Of a stretch of DNA of 64,000 bases, positions 14,930-34,655 are shown in pieces. The stretch spans positions 16,258,001 through 16,322,000 of the forward strand of contig NC_090787.1 in the NCBI RefSeq assembly GCF_040054535.1. Reading direction: 5' to 3'. The translations under genes were made by a program, and so were the position numbers. The first letter of the stretch is position 1, and the number at the start of each line of letters is the position of its first letter. This DNA comes from Antennarius striatus (taxonomy: Eukaryota > Chordata > Actinopteri > Lophiiformes > Antennariidae). The notes beneath the pieces are model-generated. The model was not told the origin of the DNA. It ran no database searches and was given only the letters and a program-made list of their open reading frames with translations.

Positions 14930-15215
14930 CCACCAGCTGCTTCCTGTTTCTTTTGAAGCCGAAGCCGCGCGCGGTGTCTCTCTTGAAAACGAGGAAGCCC
15001 GCGAGCTCCAGCCGGGAAAAGGGAAACATCACGTGGTGACACAGCTCTACGACTGACGTCACCATCCCCCCATCTCTAAGCAACGCCTCCATCAGCACTC
15101 GCGTCACCGTGAGCCCGAGCCGCGCCGTTGCCAGGCAACACGTGCCGTGCGCTTTCGGTCGGCCTTGTCTTGCACCCCGCTCGGAGCTCTGACGCGGGTG
15201 TGACGTTAATGAGGC
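14930..15215 (+). promoter_or_regulatory. sik1: sik1 promoter with cAMP response elements
   Basis: Base composition changes sharply from AT-rich to CpG-rich here, immediately upstream of the first sik1 exon. A perfect palindromic CRE, TGACGTCA, lies at 15054-15061. TGACG half-sites occur at 15190-15194 and 15201-15205, and an ACGTG core lies near 15031. No TATA box is evident. SIK1 is known in mammals as a CREB/CRTC target induced by cAMP, so these sites fit its known regulation. The transcription start was not determined. Confidence 0.75.
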
Positions 15216-15516
15216 CGGTATCAATTTGTTATGGTGGCGGAGGGAGGAGGAGGAGGAGTTCCCACTGTGAGTGCCGAAGCCCAGCGCCCTGCATTCCGCC
15301 GGAGCGCGCTGGCTCACACCGACACACACACGCAGTCCCAGCCCGAAAGACTTGCTCAGACTCCGAATACGGACGAGAACGAACCGCCGCGCCTCTTTTT
15401 TAGAGCTCTTCTTCCCTTTGCATTGTTCACGCGTCGCTCTGGTCGTGGAATGGTTCACCTCTCCTCTGACAGCTGTCTGATCCGCGACAGAAAGAGGTTT
15501 ATGCCCGCGATTTAAG
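15216..15516 (+). other. sik1: sik1 5' UTR exon 1 (approximate start)
   Basis: GC-rich sequence ends in the donor TTTAAG|GTACGA after 15516. The matching acceptor CTCTGCAG lies before 15949 in the exon carrying the start codon. The 5' boundary is a guess; the 3' boundary follows from the splice signals. There is no coding sequence in this exon. Confidence 0.6.
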
Positions 15517-15896
15517 GTACGATCACCCATACCCACACTTCTGTCGAGGGTTTTATTCTTATAATATTCATAACAACCAAAAGTTATTTTTCGGCTGTAG
15601 TTCTATCACACTTTCTTCTTGTATTAATTTTATTATAATAATTATTATAATAATAATAATTATAATAATGATTATATAATAACCTTTGAAACTGACATAG
15701 TTAGAAAATATACTTCATTGATAATTGTGTGCTTTTATCATATCACTGAATTCATTTCAGTGCATTTCCCGCACTTCTTCCCTCCCAACATATTTCATAG
15801 ACAAGAAAGTTTTCCAAATGCCGCACCACAGACATGCACACAGGAACACTTTTCTAGACAAGATGTCAGGTGGATGTGATTTAATGTAAAATTTAA

Positions 15897-22460
<6,564 letters not shown>

Positions 22461-24381
22461 AGCGTCATCAAGATCAGGATGGATCTGGACGATGATGATC
22501 ATTTGAAGCGTGAGGAAAACGAAACAGAAGCGGGGAAAGAGAGAACAAACAGATTTAAGAGCATGCACTACATGTGTGAGAACGTGTCCACATGTGTGTG
22601 TTTGCTATGGATGTCATATAAGCTAAATAAGAAGCAATAACCAAACGCTGGATGCGATGTTAGACTCCCTATTTGACTTCCAGAAAAGCAATAATAGACA
22701 TAATTGTCGACAGACTCACAATTATGTCTCACATGTTTCAATGATGTGATGATTTTACAGGACAGCTCTTCCTCATTCTTTTTGTAGTTACTTTTTTTTT
22801 TTTTTCATTTTCATTTTCTCCTGTTTTTCTCTTGACTGGACTGAAGACCAAAATTTCCTCCAATTTCTTTCTTTCTTTTTTTTTTATTTTCTCACTTTAA
22901 CCGCCATTCTTATGAGACATTTTCTGTAGCAGTGCAATGGACATGCAGTATGTTACCCTAAGCTTACAAAAACCTACACTTCAGGTGGTGATTTTGATTT
23001 GTATTGAAACTGTGATATTTATTTCTGTGCAGGATTATTATAGCTAAAATGCTGCTTTTACCTCAAGCTGCAAAAAAGACTGCTAAAATGCTCATCAGCC
23101 AAAACTGAGAGAAGTGACTATCTTGCTGATTGGGTGAAGCACATCTGGTACGTCAGTCAGCTTGGTAGCACCTTACGTATGAGGCTACATCATTTGATAA
23201 GCACCTTATAGTTTAGATGCTTTTACTACCTCCTCAGGCAATAATGTGGGCAGACTTTAATTCATTGATCACCATTTTCATAAGGACATAAACTGTGGGA
23301 ACAGTGCAATATTTCACATTGAAATACAAAGGAGAGATGAGGCTTGACATAGGATGATCAAAATATATTTGCCTGAGGTATGTTTTAGTTATTTTAATCT
23401 TGTCTTTTTGCTGTGCTAGCTAGTTAACTAGAACAGGTACTAGTTATGTATAAAAATATGAAATTGTACAAACTGAGAGGAAGCACTCGAGGCATTTCAA
23501 GTTGCTGTTTCTTCGCACAGCATGCTGATAGTTCTTTAAACAGAGAGGAAAAATTTTGGGTTTTACCAAAGAGTGAGCAGCACAAGAGATGAGTGATCAA
23601 TCACAAATACACTACTGACGTTTCACTTTAGATGGTGTCTCAAACTGGTGGTTAGCTTTCATATTAGCATGATCTCCTTAGCCTTTGCTGTGTTACATCT
23701 CTAGCTTTACTATCAGGACACATGGTGGTATTCATTTTTATACTTTTCTAGAAAAAAAAGAAGAAAAATAATAAAACAAAAAGAAAATAGCAATACCATG
23801 TTGTGCTGAAAATCAAACTTTCTCCAGTTGTCAGTGAGTGGTTGGATAATTACTGGTGCAGTCAATTCAGACAGCACAGATAAGCTGCAAGAGATGTGTT
23901 ACATGTGCTTCGCTAGTTCTCTCTTATTAGTGACGCAACTAGTTAGAGAGCCATGTTTTCCAAACCCACCTCTGCATCAGAAACATGCAGTGTTAATATT
24001 TCTCTTCAGTTTTTGGTTGATTGCACTCACCACCAACATTTGTGCCTTTTTCCCCGACAGACCGCCGAGCAGAGTTCTCCATGTTTGAAAAGGAAAGGTT
24101 GAGTTACTTGTAGCCATTCAAGCCCCTTTTGATATTTCCTCTGACCTCTCGTCGAATCTGACCTTTGAACTTGTGTGAACGGGCAAGAACTGCACTTTAT
24201 TCATATTTCTTATTCCTGATACCTGTTTTCTTTCTCATTAGACAAAAACTCCACAAAACTATTTCAACACTAAGATTTTCATCGCAAATCTGTTCCATGA
24301 CCCGTATTTGATACGCTTGACAATGAGAAGTATTTCATTTTCATCTTCTTCCCTTATTTGTTACTTGACTCTGTGTGCGTG

Positions 24382-24449
<68 letters not shown>

Positions 24450-24578
24450 TGCGTGCGTGCGTGGGTGCATGTGTGTGTGTCTGAGAGGAGGAAGGGAAGA
24501 AAAGAAAGACAAAATGTTAGTTTAAGAATGTTTATTTATGTGGCTATTTATTTGAATAAAGTTCACATCCTAAACTGT
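22461..24578 (+). other. sik1: sik1 3' UTR, AU-rich, with poly(A) signal
   Basis: The sequence after the stop codon lacks exons. It is AT-rich, with ATTTA-type elements (for example at about 23018 and 24530-24552). It ends with AATAAA at 24555-24560, so cleavage is expected about 10-20 bases later. A long (GT)n tract (24375-24480) would be transcribed. AU-rich elements fit an unstable, rapidly induced mRNA. The end point is inferred from the poly(A) signal only. Confidence 0.65.
24375..24480. repeat. (GT)n microsatellite in sik1 3' UTR
   Basis: Long GT run with GCGT variants just upstream of the sik1 poly(A) signal. Confidence 0.97.
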
Positions 24579-26118
24579 TGTTTCAGTTTTGTTTACTTTG
24601 TTTACTACAGATTATTACATACAAACTAAATGGAATTGCTAACTTCAAGTTAGAAATTCTAGTTATGGTACCTTATCCTTGAATTGCTAATATGCTTTTC
24701 ATGAGCATTGACATTCATATGTAGTAATAGATAATAATCAAATATGAGACAACAGCTATTTTACCTTTAACACCAAATGTGGTAAAGTTCAATTACACTG
24801 AATTATTTAAATTGAATGAATTTTTTTTTAAAAAGATTAATCTTATGTACTGATTTTAATCCCCGAAGGGAAATTACTGCAGTGACTTATCTATATATAT
24901 ACTTAAAACTACAGCACCTCACATACAAAGATCTAATAATTTGATATTGATATTCCGTGTATTTTTAGTTTCGATTTGGGATTGTTATCCTCACTACACC
25001 ATAAGCTGCGTCTGGTTTAATGTTTTCCCTTTAATAACAGTCTGTATGTCACTGCCCATACTACATTAACATATAGGAAAACCAATCTGATGATCTATAT
25101 GTAGAAAACAATAGAACATAACGGGAATTTGTAAGTGACCCTGGGTAGTAAATGATTTAATAATACTGCCACATAATAATCACTAGTAATACATCTCGTA
25201 CAACACTATAATCTATATTCTTTCCCAAATCCTGTTGTCTGACCACTGCCATGAAGGACAGGAACTTGTGAAATCAGCCATGTTTGTTTGTCTGACTGTT
25301 TGTCTGACTGTTTGTCTGACTGTGTGTCTGCAAGAGTTTGATAAAATTCTGTGTAGCGGTGAATCACATACTAAGAAAGAGTTGATTAAATTTGTGGTGG
25401 AGTCAGGGACAGATGCCAATATAAGATCATGTTTCTAAGCATTTTGAGGTATTCTATTTCTTTTATTCTTTTTTTTTTTTTACTTAATAACAATAGACCA
25501 GTCCAAATAATAACACCCAGGCTTGGATGACTCATGATGTTCCAGCATCGTCATCCAGAGCTTAAGATGGATCTGGGAGATTACAAGACACATTTGAAGG
25601 AGGTAACTTTCCTTTTCATATATTGTTAATAAACTTCTTTTAAACAATGGTTACAGAGTAAAAGAAACCTAAAAAAGTTTTGAAAGGAAAGAAAATATGC
25701 ATTAGCAGAGAACAGCAGGTGATATTTTGTTGGATAAAACACTCTTATCTCCTCCTTCTTGTTGTTTATTAATTGATAAGGATGAATATTAGTGATGTAC
25801 TGACACTAACATTGTGCAGTGAGGCAGAGCAATAATATATTGGACTTGATGACCCTCCTGTCAGCTGGTTATTCATAAAGCTAGGGACGGACAGGTGCCT
25901 GATATCAGATAGGAAAGGTTATGTGGGAATGAGAAATGAGAAGCCCGTCCCTCCATGGTCCAAGAGAAGCGTTCGATTTCTACACCTAAACAAGGAAAGT
26001 GGAACTCAAAAATTGCTTCAGGAATTAACCGCCTGGGCCAAATTGACAAATTATTGATTAGTTACTGAAAATGTACAGATTTACTCTATGAGGAGGGGGC
26101 AACTCCCTCCTTTGCTCA

Positions 26119-26119
<1 letters not shown>
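24579..26119. other. Intergenic; LINE-tail fragment and 12-mer tandem
   Basis: No gene recognised. At about 24830-24895 the words AATCCCCGAAGGGAAATT are the reverse complement of a common teleost LINE 3' tail. At 25277-25330 a 12-bp unit (TGTTTGTCTGAC) is repeated about four times. The remainder is AT-rich with no visible structure. Confidence 0.5.

Positions 26120-26202
<83 letters not shown>
26120..26202. repeat. (CA)n microsatellite
   Basis: About 40 uninterrupted CA units. A shorter GT run follows at 26382-26409. Confidence 0.98.
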
Positions 26203-26204
<2 letters not shown>

Positions 26205-26459
26205 ATGACATATGGCTTGACATTTGGCATCTGACCCTTTGGGAGGGTTTAGTCTAACAGGAACGCTGACATTCAGCCACAACATGTCAGTCTTCAGCTG
26301 CGCCTGCTGACGTGACCTTGTTGTGACCAACAAGCATTTCAAAATACATGCTCAACTACATTGTGTCACCACAGGATTTTAAAATGTGTGTGTGTGTGTG
26401 TGTGTGTGTTTTCTTGTATGAAATGCCACTCAGAGTACTAATCAAATCTAATAGCAGCC

Positions 26460-26550
26460 CAATGCTAAACCTAATGCTTAATCTAACCTTCAAGCTAAAA
26501 GTAACCTAACCCTAACCGTAAAGCTAAACCTAACCCTAAGTTTACCCTAA
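26460..26550. repeat. Degenerate CCTAA-rich, telomere-like tract
   Basis: Repeated CTAACC/CTAAAC words such as AACCTAACCCTAACC. Units vary in length and sequence, so this is a degenerate interstitial array rather than an intact telomeric (CCCTAA)n. Confidence 0.6.
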
Positions 26551-28699
26551 ATATCTTCAAATTTATTGTCATTGATGCGTTTTGACATATTTCAGTCTTG
26601 ATAGTAAAGCACCCACAACCCTTTGCTGTCCATCTGTCACAAACACCCCCACTGGAGAATTGATAATGTAAACATAGAGCCAGAAACACAATGAATTGTA
26701 TCCTCAGTAGAGAAACAGAGATGACTCAGAGAAAAATAACTTTTTCTAGGCAGTGTGTTCTGAAAAGTAAATACTCACACAACACGTCAGGTCACAGGAC
26801 AGAACTAAAAAAAATATTCTGGAGTTCTTATCGACATGAAAAGCCACTAAATTATCTTCTTGGCCCATTATAAGGCATGAGGTCAGCTGATTTCAGGGCT
26901 ACACCAAAGTTAAATTTAGAATATTAATAACTTTTAATACTGGCAGATTTTGCCGCACAGCAAGAGGGTTGTGGGTTCCATTCCCAGCTGTAACAGGGCC
27001 TTTTTCTGTGGAGCTACTGTAATTATTGTTTTTAAGGGGTTGTGAACATTTACACGATGACACAGGAGGTATCATGTGAAATGAACATTTGTAGATGTTA
27101 AACATACAAAATTCCTTCATTTTTATTTATCTCTGGTATAACATTAGGGGTAGAGTTAGTTATTACTCATTTGATTGTATGGCTTAACAATAAGGTTGTT
27201 GGGTTCATCCTTCTGGGGATCTCTAGCTTCTTTTCCCAGCATTCCTTTGATATTCAGTACAGTGTACACAGTATATATCACTCACTTTGAAGTGACACAC
27301 ACTGCTGACTTACTATTTAACACACAAAAATAGAGATTCTCTAGTTTTGAATTAGTTTGGTTGATTAACAATATAATTCAGCGCTATCTGACAACATTCT
27401 ACCTCCACTCGTTCCAAGTGTTCTTTGGAACATGAAACAAGTCAGACACAGTACCTCTACGAAAAAGAACTACATGAAATATTTGAAATTAGGGATTTGG
27501 CTTCAGTCTGATCCGTGATGAAAAACAGATCTGTGTCAATAAAAGCCCTCAAATTTCTTTTCTGATGTGTCTGCTTTTATTTATTTATTTAATTAATTAA
27601 TTAATTTTATTATTTTATTTGAGAAGCATTTTATTGCATATCAAATCCTGTTTTTTTTAAGGGAATATCCCCCGCCTCACGCCCTCAGTCAACTGGGATA
27701 GGCTTCAGCACCCTACGACCCGCCACAGCAGCTGAAGCGGTCGAAAATGAATGAATGAATAATTCACTATCATACATTAAAAAATAAAATTTCAGGACAA
27801 AGCTTTAGACAGCTGTTGGGATTCATTGGAGATTGAGTGACAAATACAGCAGATTTAAGTAGCACAATTACAATTTTGTGACTATTATCAATGACTGTGT
27901 GAAACACAGAATTTACATCAAAAACTAGTTCAAGGCGTGAATGAAGGTTGTGGAGCAGGAACTTCAAGTCTGCCTCTCACTCATCCATGCAAGAACCAGG
28001 CAGTTCCTCCTCCTAGACTCAGGTTTTACATTAACCCACATTCACCACCTTCTCCTTTATAACTGTGTTGTGGTTATCAGAGTGAAATAAACATTTAAAA
28101 AATCAGTTCGAATATAGTGGCTTCAGGTACTTATGCACTGTTCAAGGGCGGCCTGACTGTTAAAGAGTAGAGAATGTGATCTCTAAAATATGCATTTTAG
28201 TGATCACTAAAATATTCATTTTAGTGTGGCCAGCACAACTAGGTACTGAGTTCCTGTTGATATGAAACTCTTATCTTGCATTTATAAATCAGGAGAACGC
28301 TTGAAAAATTAATAATGAGTAAACGTGATTGATTGCATATTAACAAGGACACATTCATGTATATGGGATTAAGGTGAAATAACCCACAGTTAAGGTTAAC
28401 CTGTGCTAGCGCATTTCACAGATGTATTGTTAAAGGTTTTTGAACATCAAATGAATTTTATGGGCCAGAGGTCATGATTACATAATACTAGTTAGTAGAA
28501 TCAGTTCATGTTGGTCAGTTGTTGTTGTTGTTTTGTGGCATTTGTTCACAGAGAAAACACTGAAATCTTTGTCTTTAAAGTACAGTATTTGTGTTTGCAT
28601 GTCAGACCTCGTGCAAGTGCAAGTCCAGAGTCAGAGCTGAAATTTGAATGAGATCCTACATTTATGATCCACTGATGGGACAAAGGAGAACATTTCATT
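26551..28699. other. Intergenic, repeats only
   Basis: No gene recognised. It contains a 3' fragment of a dispersed repeat (27660-27762) and a self-complementary cluster at 28182-28222. The rest is AT-rich. Confidence 0.5.
27660..27762 (+). repeat. 3' fragment of teleost dispersed repeat
   Basis: CCTCACGCCCTCAGTCAACT ... GGATAGGCTTC ... followed by (GAATGAAT)n. It matches the 3' end of the fuller copy at 32600-32945 and the reversed copy at 2716-2850. Confidence 0.7.
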
Positions 28700-29023
28700 A
28701 GTAGGATGACACTTCATAAGAACACTACTGAACACCAGAGGAAATCTTTCCCGCCTGTGGCCATCAAGTTATATAATGCCTCACTTTAACATGTAACGAT
28801 GAGGGGGAATGAAGTGGAAGTTATTGTTACTGTGTTGTTTCTGTGTATATGTTTATATAGAATTGTATCTCTTTATTCTTTTATTTATTTCAAATATCCC
28901 TTGATCTTTTTAATTCTAATTTATCAACTCTTTTCTCACTTTTTTACTTATGTTCTACTGTGGAGTGACTGGAACAAAAAGCAATTTCCCCCCTGGGGAT
29001 TAATAAAGGATTCTGATTCTGAT
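28700..29023 (+). mobile_element. Truncated LINE 3' end
   Basis: The segment ends in CCCCCCTGGGGATTAATAAAGG followed by GATTCTGATTCTGATT, the characteristic tail of teleost non-LTR retrotransposons. The preceding 250 bp includes a short reading stretch (CCCGCCTGTGGCCATCAAG) like the end of a LINE ORF2, but it has stops. Family name not assigned. A second tail of this kind lies at 52560-52716. Confidence 0.6.
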
Positions 29024-32000
29024 TTAGAGTCAAAACCATTTGGTTGGATCTGTCTTATCATGCTCCGTGCTCACAGACAGAAAATTTAAAAATGGAAGCT
29101 TCAAAACACCTTGAAACATTAAGAGTGTTTTGAATTAATAACTATTTCTTTTCTTTTTTTCAAATTTCAACATGCATTAACATGTTTCATGCAGTCTTCT
29201 AGAGTGGACAGAAGATTAGATAAAGAGCAGAAGATGGTCTAAAAGGTATGACTGCAACAAATGAGAGAGAGACTCACAAGGTCAGTCACACGGGATCTGC
29301 TGAGGGAACTAATGTGTGGAAAAAGGTCCAAAATGATGTCTGGCCTAAAAAGGATTAAAGTTGATTAAAGCTCATGACAATTACACACATCTAGTGACAC
29401 ATGTGGTCACATGATCCACATTCACCAGCTCTTCCCCTTCTTCCTGTTGCCTGTTACCTGCTTCCATTCTTGCTAAGGTACCATTAGCTCGAACGTGAAG
29501 ACCAACTTAAATTAAGTCAGTGAAATGTCTATTCTTCTTTTTTTATCATTATCAAAAAAAGAATTTTACAGTGCAAGATATTTATTTGTGGTCAAACACA
29601 CCAAACTACAAATTTTTATATACAGTACACTCATGTATGCATGAGTTTTCTGAATCTAGCAACCTGCAAAAGAACTGATAAACAGATGCTGGGCTGGGGT
29701 GATTGTAGAGATGAATGAATGGGAAAGGTTGGGGCAGTTTGAGTGAATAAGAGAAAGAAAGGACTGAAAGTGAACATGTGGAATTAAGTCCACAGCCAGA
29801 CCAGGTTCGCTGTCAGAGGCAGGAGTCAAACTGGCCCATTTTGAAAAAAAAAAAAAGGAAGCAGGAAGTCTTGAAGATCTCGAAACTCTAGGAGAGACAA
29901 TCATCTGGTGCGAGTTTACATGAACAAAGATGAGTTTGGGGTTAATTTTGTTGAGGGGAACACATTTGTTAGAATGAAAATGAAAGCAGGACTAAGCATC
30001 AGGGAAGCCTTTGGTCTACCCACAACTACCAGTCATGTTGTTTTGAGGCCTGCTGGGCATTTGGCTGCTGACTTGGTTGAACTCTTGGCCAAACAAATCT
30101 GACCCACGGGACACTTGATCTCATTGATTGTGCTACAGACAGATTCATTTATTTCCTTTAGTGCTAATTCGTGGCAGCAGTAAAATAAATCCTCCCCTAA
30201 TACTTGGGGAAAGCTGGTAGGAATGTGCTCCAGGATTCCTCCTTCTTGGACCATGGCAGAACTGGCAGAAGATCAAATACAGTGTTGATGAAAACCTTGG
30301 TGCAGAAGGGTTCAGCTGAGCGAGCGGTCTCGCTGTCCATCTCCTGTCCATTCAGCCTGCTGATGGATCTCCAGTGATTGGTTTGGACAAAGTCCTCAAC
30401 CCCCCAGTCCTCGTCTTCTCTTGGACCAGGTCCAGCTCCTCTTATCTGGCTTTGATGTAATGGTGCTGGTTGGACCGATGCCTGTATCGTCTCAGACATC
30501 TGTCACAGATCTCATCAAGATCCTTGGTACCACAGGCTGGTATTTCCAAGCTATTAAATTTGCCAGGTAATCAGTTTGTTGACAGCTGCTAGATATTCCT
30601 GAAGTTACGAAAATTAAACGTTTTTTGGTGCGCCTTATAGTATGGAAAATACTGTACTTGCTTTTAATACATCTGTACTGTATCAGACCTCTCAGTAGTG
30701 AGGCAAATGATAATGGCTATTACTGTTTAGAGCCCCATGTCTGCTCCCCACCTCAACTTGCTGTCCATGCCACTGCAAAATGGGTGAACTCATTTTATCT
30801 TCTGACTGGGATTTTTCCTATGAATCTGGCTCAATAGTAATAATTTGGAGTTTTGAAGCAAAGACAATGAACGACTTTTGTGTTGTACTTCAAGGCAGCA
30901 TTAGTAGAAACCCCAGGTGCAGGCGTGGTGCAGTTCGGCAATTTAAAAAAAAAGGTCAACTTACAGGAAAGCAGTGATCATCAGTAGAATGAGGAAATCG
31001 AAACTCAAGAGCAAGTTCAACAGGTTCAATCACCTTCAATCGGAATCAAAATTAAAAAATGCATTATCAAGGGAAATTCCAAGACACAACATGAGCTGAA
31101 GGTGATCATGTAGAATAACGCAGACTAACTACACAGTGTGACGAAACAGTGACCAACGAGAGGCACAAGGACAAGGGAACAAATAGAGGCAGGTGGAAAC
31201 AAACAAACAGTCACAGCGGAGAAAATGGACACAGAAAAAGAAAATAGAGAAGTAACAATGAATGATCATCAATCAAGGAATGTAGACACAAACAGCGAAA
31301 GAGAATGAATGTTCAGAGACCATAGACTAAAACAAAGACTGGGGGACCCTAATGGATAAAACATCTAATTAAAAAAAAAGAAAATGCAGGAAATGTGTTT
31401 CTTTGTTCATAAATTGACATTTTGCATTTTGTTGATAAATGGGCACTCCTGTATGAAGGATGAGGTTCACATGAACAGTTGTTTACGTTTCTGTCAAGCT
31501 ACCCTTTGGACGGGGTTATTTAGCGTGTCCTTTACCCCGACACACCCACAGATGGAATTAGAAACAAAAAACTCAACAGTCGACTGTTGGCTGGCATCAG
31601 GTGTGTGAATGAGGGACCTGTGGAATCGAACATCAAGGTCACTCGTGTATTTCCACAGAAGTTGTGTAACTTTGAATGTGTCTTCATAATGGGATTGAGT
31701 CAGCTGGTAATAACATTAGTGTCAACTAGTGCGGAGTGACTGTCCATCAAAGTCATGCCTCGGACATTAAAATAAACTAAATCCTAAAAAGTCAAAACAC
31801 CATTTATTTAATTTCCTTTTATCTGGCACCACAAGCATGACTATAATTTTTCATGTTGGACTAACACATTTATGTTCAGCAGCTCCATTGTTCTTCCAGC
31901 ATGGCCACACCGCCTAGGAATGTGATTTGGAGGCTCATACATCAACAAAACCCTGGTATTACACTGCAGCGGAGAAAGATTAAAGGGAAGCACACATAAT

Positions 32001-32599
32001 ATTCTCTCTCTGTCTCTGTCTCTGTCTCGCGCACACACACACACACACACACGAACACACACACACACACACACACAGCTCACAGTCAGCTCACAGTCAG
32101 CTGTGAGGGCTATGACGCACATTGGGCTCTGTTAATATTGTACAGCAGGCTTTGGCGTCTGCGTGAGCATTCCATTACAGGCATTACATTCCAGCGCTCT
32201 CTTATACCCACTTCACTAAGTAGTATTCAATGAGACTTCAACCCTGTGACGAAAACGCAAATTTAAATACTTTATTACTCAGCATTTGCTGTGCTCATTG
32301 CTGATGGTTAGTTTCTGTCTTTGCTTGATCTGGAGATCTGTTAAATACAACCTCACCAAAGGAGCGTGTCGGGTTACCCTGTCAGCACATAATATAGGTG
32401 GAGGTTAGACAGGAATCTATGGTCGGTCTGCTTGTCCTCAAAATATTAAACTTCTGATGTGATTTAAAGAGGCCCTACGTCTAATGACCCGGTTGTGTCA
32501 TTTTCTTATTTTTTACTTTTTTTAATTTAGATTTGGGTATTTGTACACTATTTTTAAATTCATTTTTTAAAAGTTTTTAAAATTTGCTGAATGAAAAAT
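29024..32599. other. Intergenic with unassigned reverse-strand ORFs
   Basis: There is no recognisable gene. Two adjacent reverse-strand open frames (30499-30197 and 30254-30033) encode peptides without a domain I know; they overlap in different frames and may be a decayed repeat or old exon. The right end of the 'ataaggcgcac' element is at 30628-30656. A CA-rich microsatellite lies at about 32029-32078. Confidence 0.4.
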
Positions 32600-32945
32600 G
32601 GGGCGGCACGGTGGTGCAGTGGGTAGCGCTGTCGCCGCACAGCAACGTGGATCCGGGTTCGAGTCCCTTTTCTGTGCGGAGTTTGCATGTTCTCCACGTG
32701 TCTGCGTGAGTTCTCTCCGGGTTCTCCGACTTCCTCTCACCTCCAAAAACATGCACTTCAGGGTAATTAGCCGTTCCAAATTGCCTGTAGGTATGAGTGT
32801 GTGTGCGTGTTTGTCTGTCTTTGTGTAGCCCCGCGGTGCTTTGGCGTCGTGCAGGGGAGTTTCCCCCACCTCACGCCCTCAGTCAGCTGGGATAGGCTCT
32901 ACTTCAGCGGATGAAGTAGTTGACAATGAATGAATGAATGAATGA
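32600..32945 (+). mobile_element. Teleost tRNA-like dispersed repeat, near full length
   Basis: Starts GGGCGGCACGGTGGTGCAG, has a tRNA-like B-box (GGGTTCGAGTCCC), continues through GGAGTTTGCATGTTCTCC and CCAAAAACATGCA, and ends with a GATAGGCTC region and a (GAATGAAT)n tail. Partial copies occur at 2716-2850 (-), 27660-27762 (+), 42750-42905 (-) and 53020-53062 (+). The B-box and dispersed copies suggest SINE-type retroposition; the class is inferred. Confidence 0.75.
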
Positions 32946-34440
32946 GACATTCAATTATAAAGTATCACAGTAATCAAAGTATCGACAAGTATCAGTAACA
33001 TACCTTACCAATTTGTTTGCAGGATCTTCTAATTGAAAACAGTAAAAAAAATTATCTTCTCCAAATTTCATTCATACATCCTTTTTGTGCGTAACTCATG
33101 GTGAGACTTGAATGTTAAATCTAAAGCAACTTGGACTTCTTTTTACGATTTAAAGTTTCAACCAAAGCACATCTTTTCAGACCCTTCACACTTGTTGATT
33201 AAATTTTAAAGGATTACGTTGATCTGAATAAGAATTTACACCGATATCCTTCATGGTAATGCTGTAGAAAAATACCCTAGGACACCACAAAACCGCAAAT
33301 GCCATCAAAATTAATTTAGTGGTTTATTACATAAATCATTTAAGACAATGACTCCTATGTCTATGTATTACTTTGACCAATGTGAGAAACATGGACCCAG
33401 GCTGTCATGATGATATACACATTTAAGTCAAAGCACCACTATGTGTATAAGTTTGACCCACAGCTTCAAGAAGTTCTTGGTTGTTAGACTGTCGTACAAC
33501 TTCATGTCATCCAAGCAGCTTTTTGTGCTGTCAAAGAATTATGGGGTGCTTTTGGGATTGATTGCAACAAACTTTTCAAAATACCAATGTTGGGACAATG
33601 GAATGCATTGAAATGGCAGTCCACCTTTTAGCTTGTGGTTTAACAGATTAATATTCAGACAAACACACACAAGGACATCTATTACTGAAAACAATTCCCC
33701 CAAAATTCACTCTTCACTCCAGATTTCAGTAAAAATCCAATTATGTGTATCCCCAATCATCCCACTATTGTAAGCTTTAACAATAACTTAGATATTGGGG
33801 TACATATTAGCCCCTTATTCATTATGTAATGTTTTAAACACTCCTCTATTCATTGCTTTTACACTTATACAGGCAATATCTCTACATTACACAGTCACGT
33901 TGCTGAGTCGCACCACATGGTTGTATCATGACACAGGAGTGTCAGATGTTGTGTCTGTGTGGAAGGACTTGAAGTCAGATGGTGGATGCGTCATTGAGCC
34001 TGACTGCAGGGCCTCTGGCTCTTCTTACACTTGACTTGTGACACCAGAGATAGCGCCGCTTACTCTGTTGCTACGTGACCGCATTTTGCCGTATCACGAG
34101 TATTACGGGTATCACCATATCTCCTTCCATCCCTTCCTACTTCCGGCATCTCAAACGGGAGGCTGTGTGATGTCACTATTGTCACTGATATGACTTCAAG
34201 CAGAAAGACTTTCTTTCTTTTTCTTAGAAAGTGCCTTAGAACAGATTGGTGTGCAGCTACGGAAGGAGCAGCATGAAATCGACATTCATAGTTCCCGGAA
34301 AATGAACTCAACTTGATAGCACTCATTCTGTGGCTCAACAAAGAGAATAGTTCAAAGAGAATGGCCCCAACAAGTGTTGGATGACATGCCTGTAATTTGT
34401 ATCAGACATTTATAGTTCCCTCAGGATGAATCCTAACTTA
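32946..34440. other. Intergenic, no feature seen
   Basis: AT-rich sequence with short non-coding open frames and no recognisable RNA or element. Confidence 0.5.
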
Positions 34441-34655
34441 CAGCATTTTCCACACTATAAGGCGCACCTTCAATGAATGACCTGTTGTAAAACGTTTCCC
34501 TTATATAAGGCGCACTGGATTATAAGACATATCTAATTATAAGGTGTGTCTGATTATAAGGCACACCTTCAATGAATGGCCTATTTTAAAATTGTTTTTA
34601 TATATAAGGCAGAAAATTAAAGGCTTCCAGGTGCGCCTTATAGTGCAGAAAATAC
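34441..34655. mobile_element. Complete short 'ataaggcgcac' MITE
   Basis: Begins CAGCATTTTCCACACTATAA after TA, and ends GTGCGCCTTATAGTGCAGAA plus AATACTTA-like before TA, so the termini are inverted repeats of each other with TA flanks. Internal copies of ATAAGGCGCAC and TCAATGAATG form subrepeats. At about 215 bp with no coding potential, it is the shortest complete member here of the family flanking 1466-3393. TA flanks point to Tc1/mariner-type mobilisation, by inference. Confidence 0.75.

Noticed and set aside
14820-15536. 238-codon reverse-strand ORF over the sik1 promoter
   Set aside because: It runs through the pentanucleotide repeat and the GC-rich promoter antisense to sik1, with no recognisable domain. 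Stop-poor GC-rich sequence explains it.
26058-26342. Reverse ORF with poly(Cys-Val)
   Set aside because: Translation of the (CA)n microsatellite only.
26460-26550. Interstitial telomere suggesting a chromosome fusion
   Set aside because: The units are irregular CTAACC/CTAAAC variants, not a run of exact TTAGGG repeats, so a fusion point is not supported.
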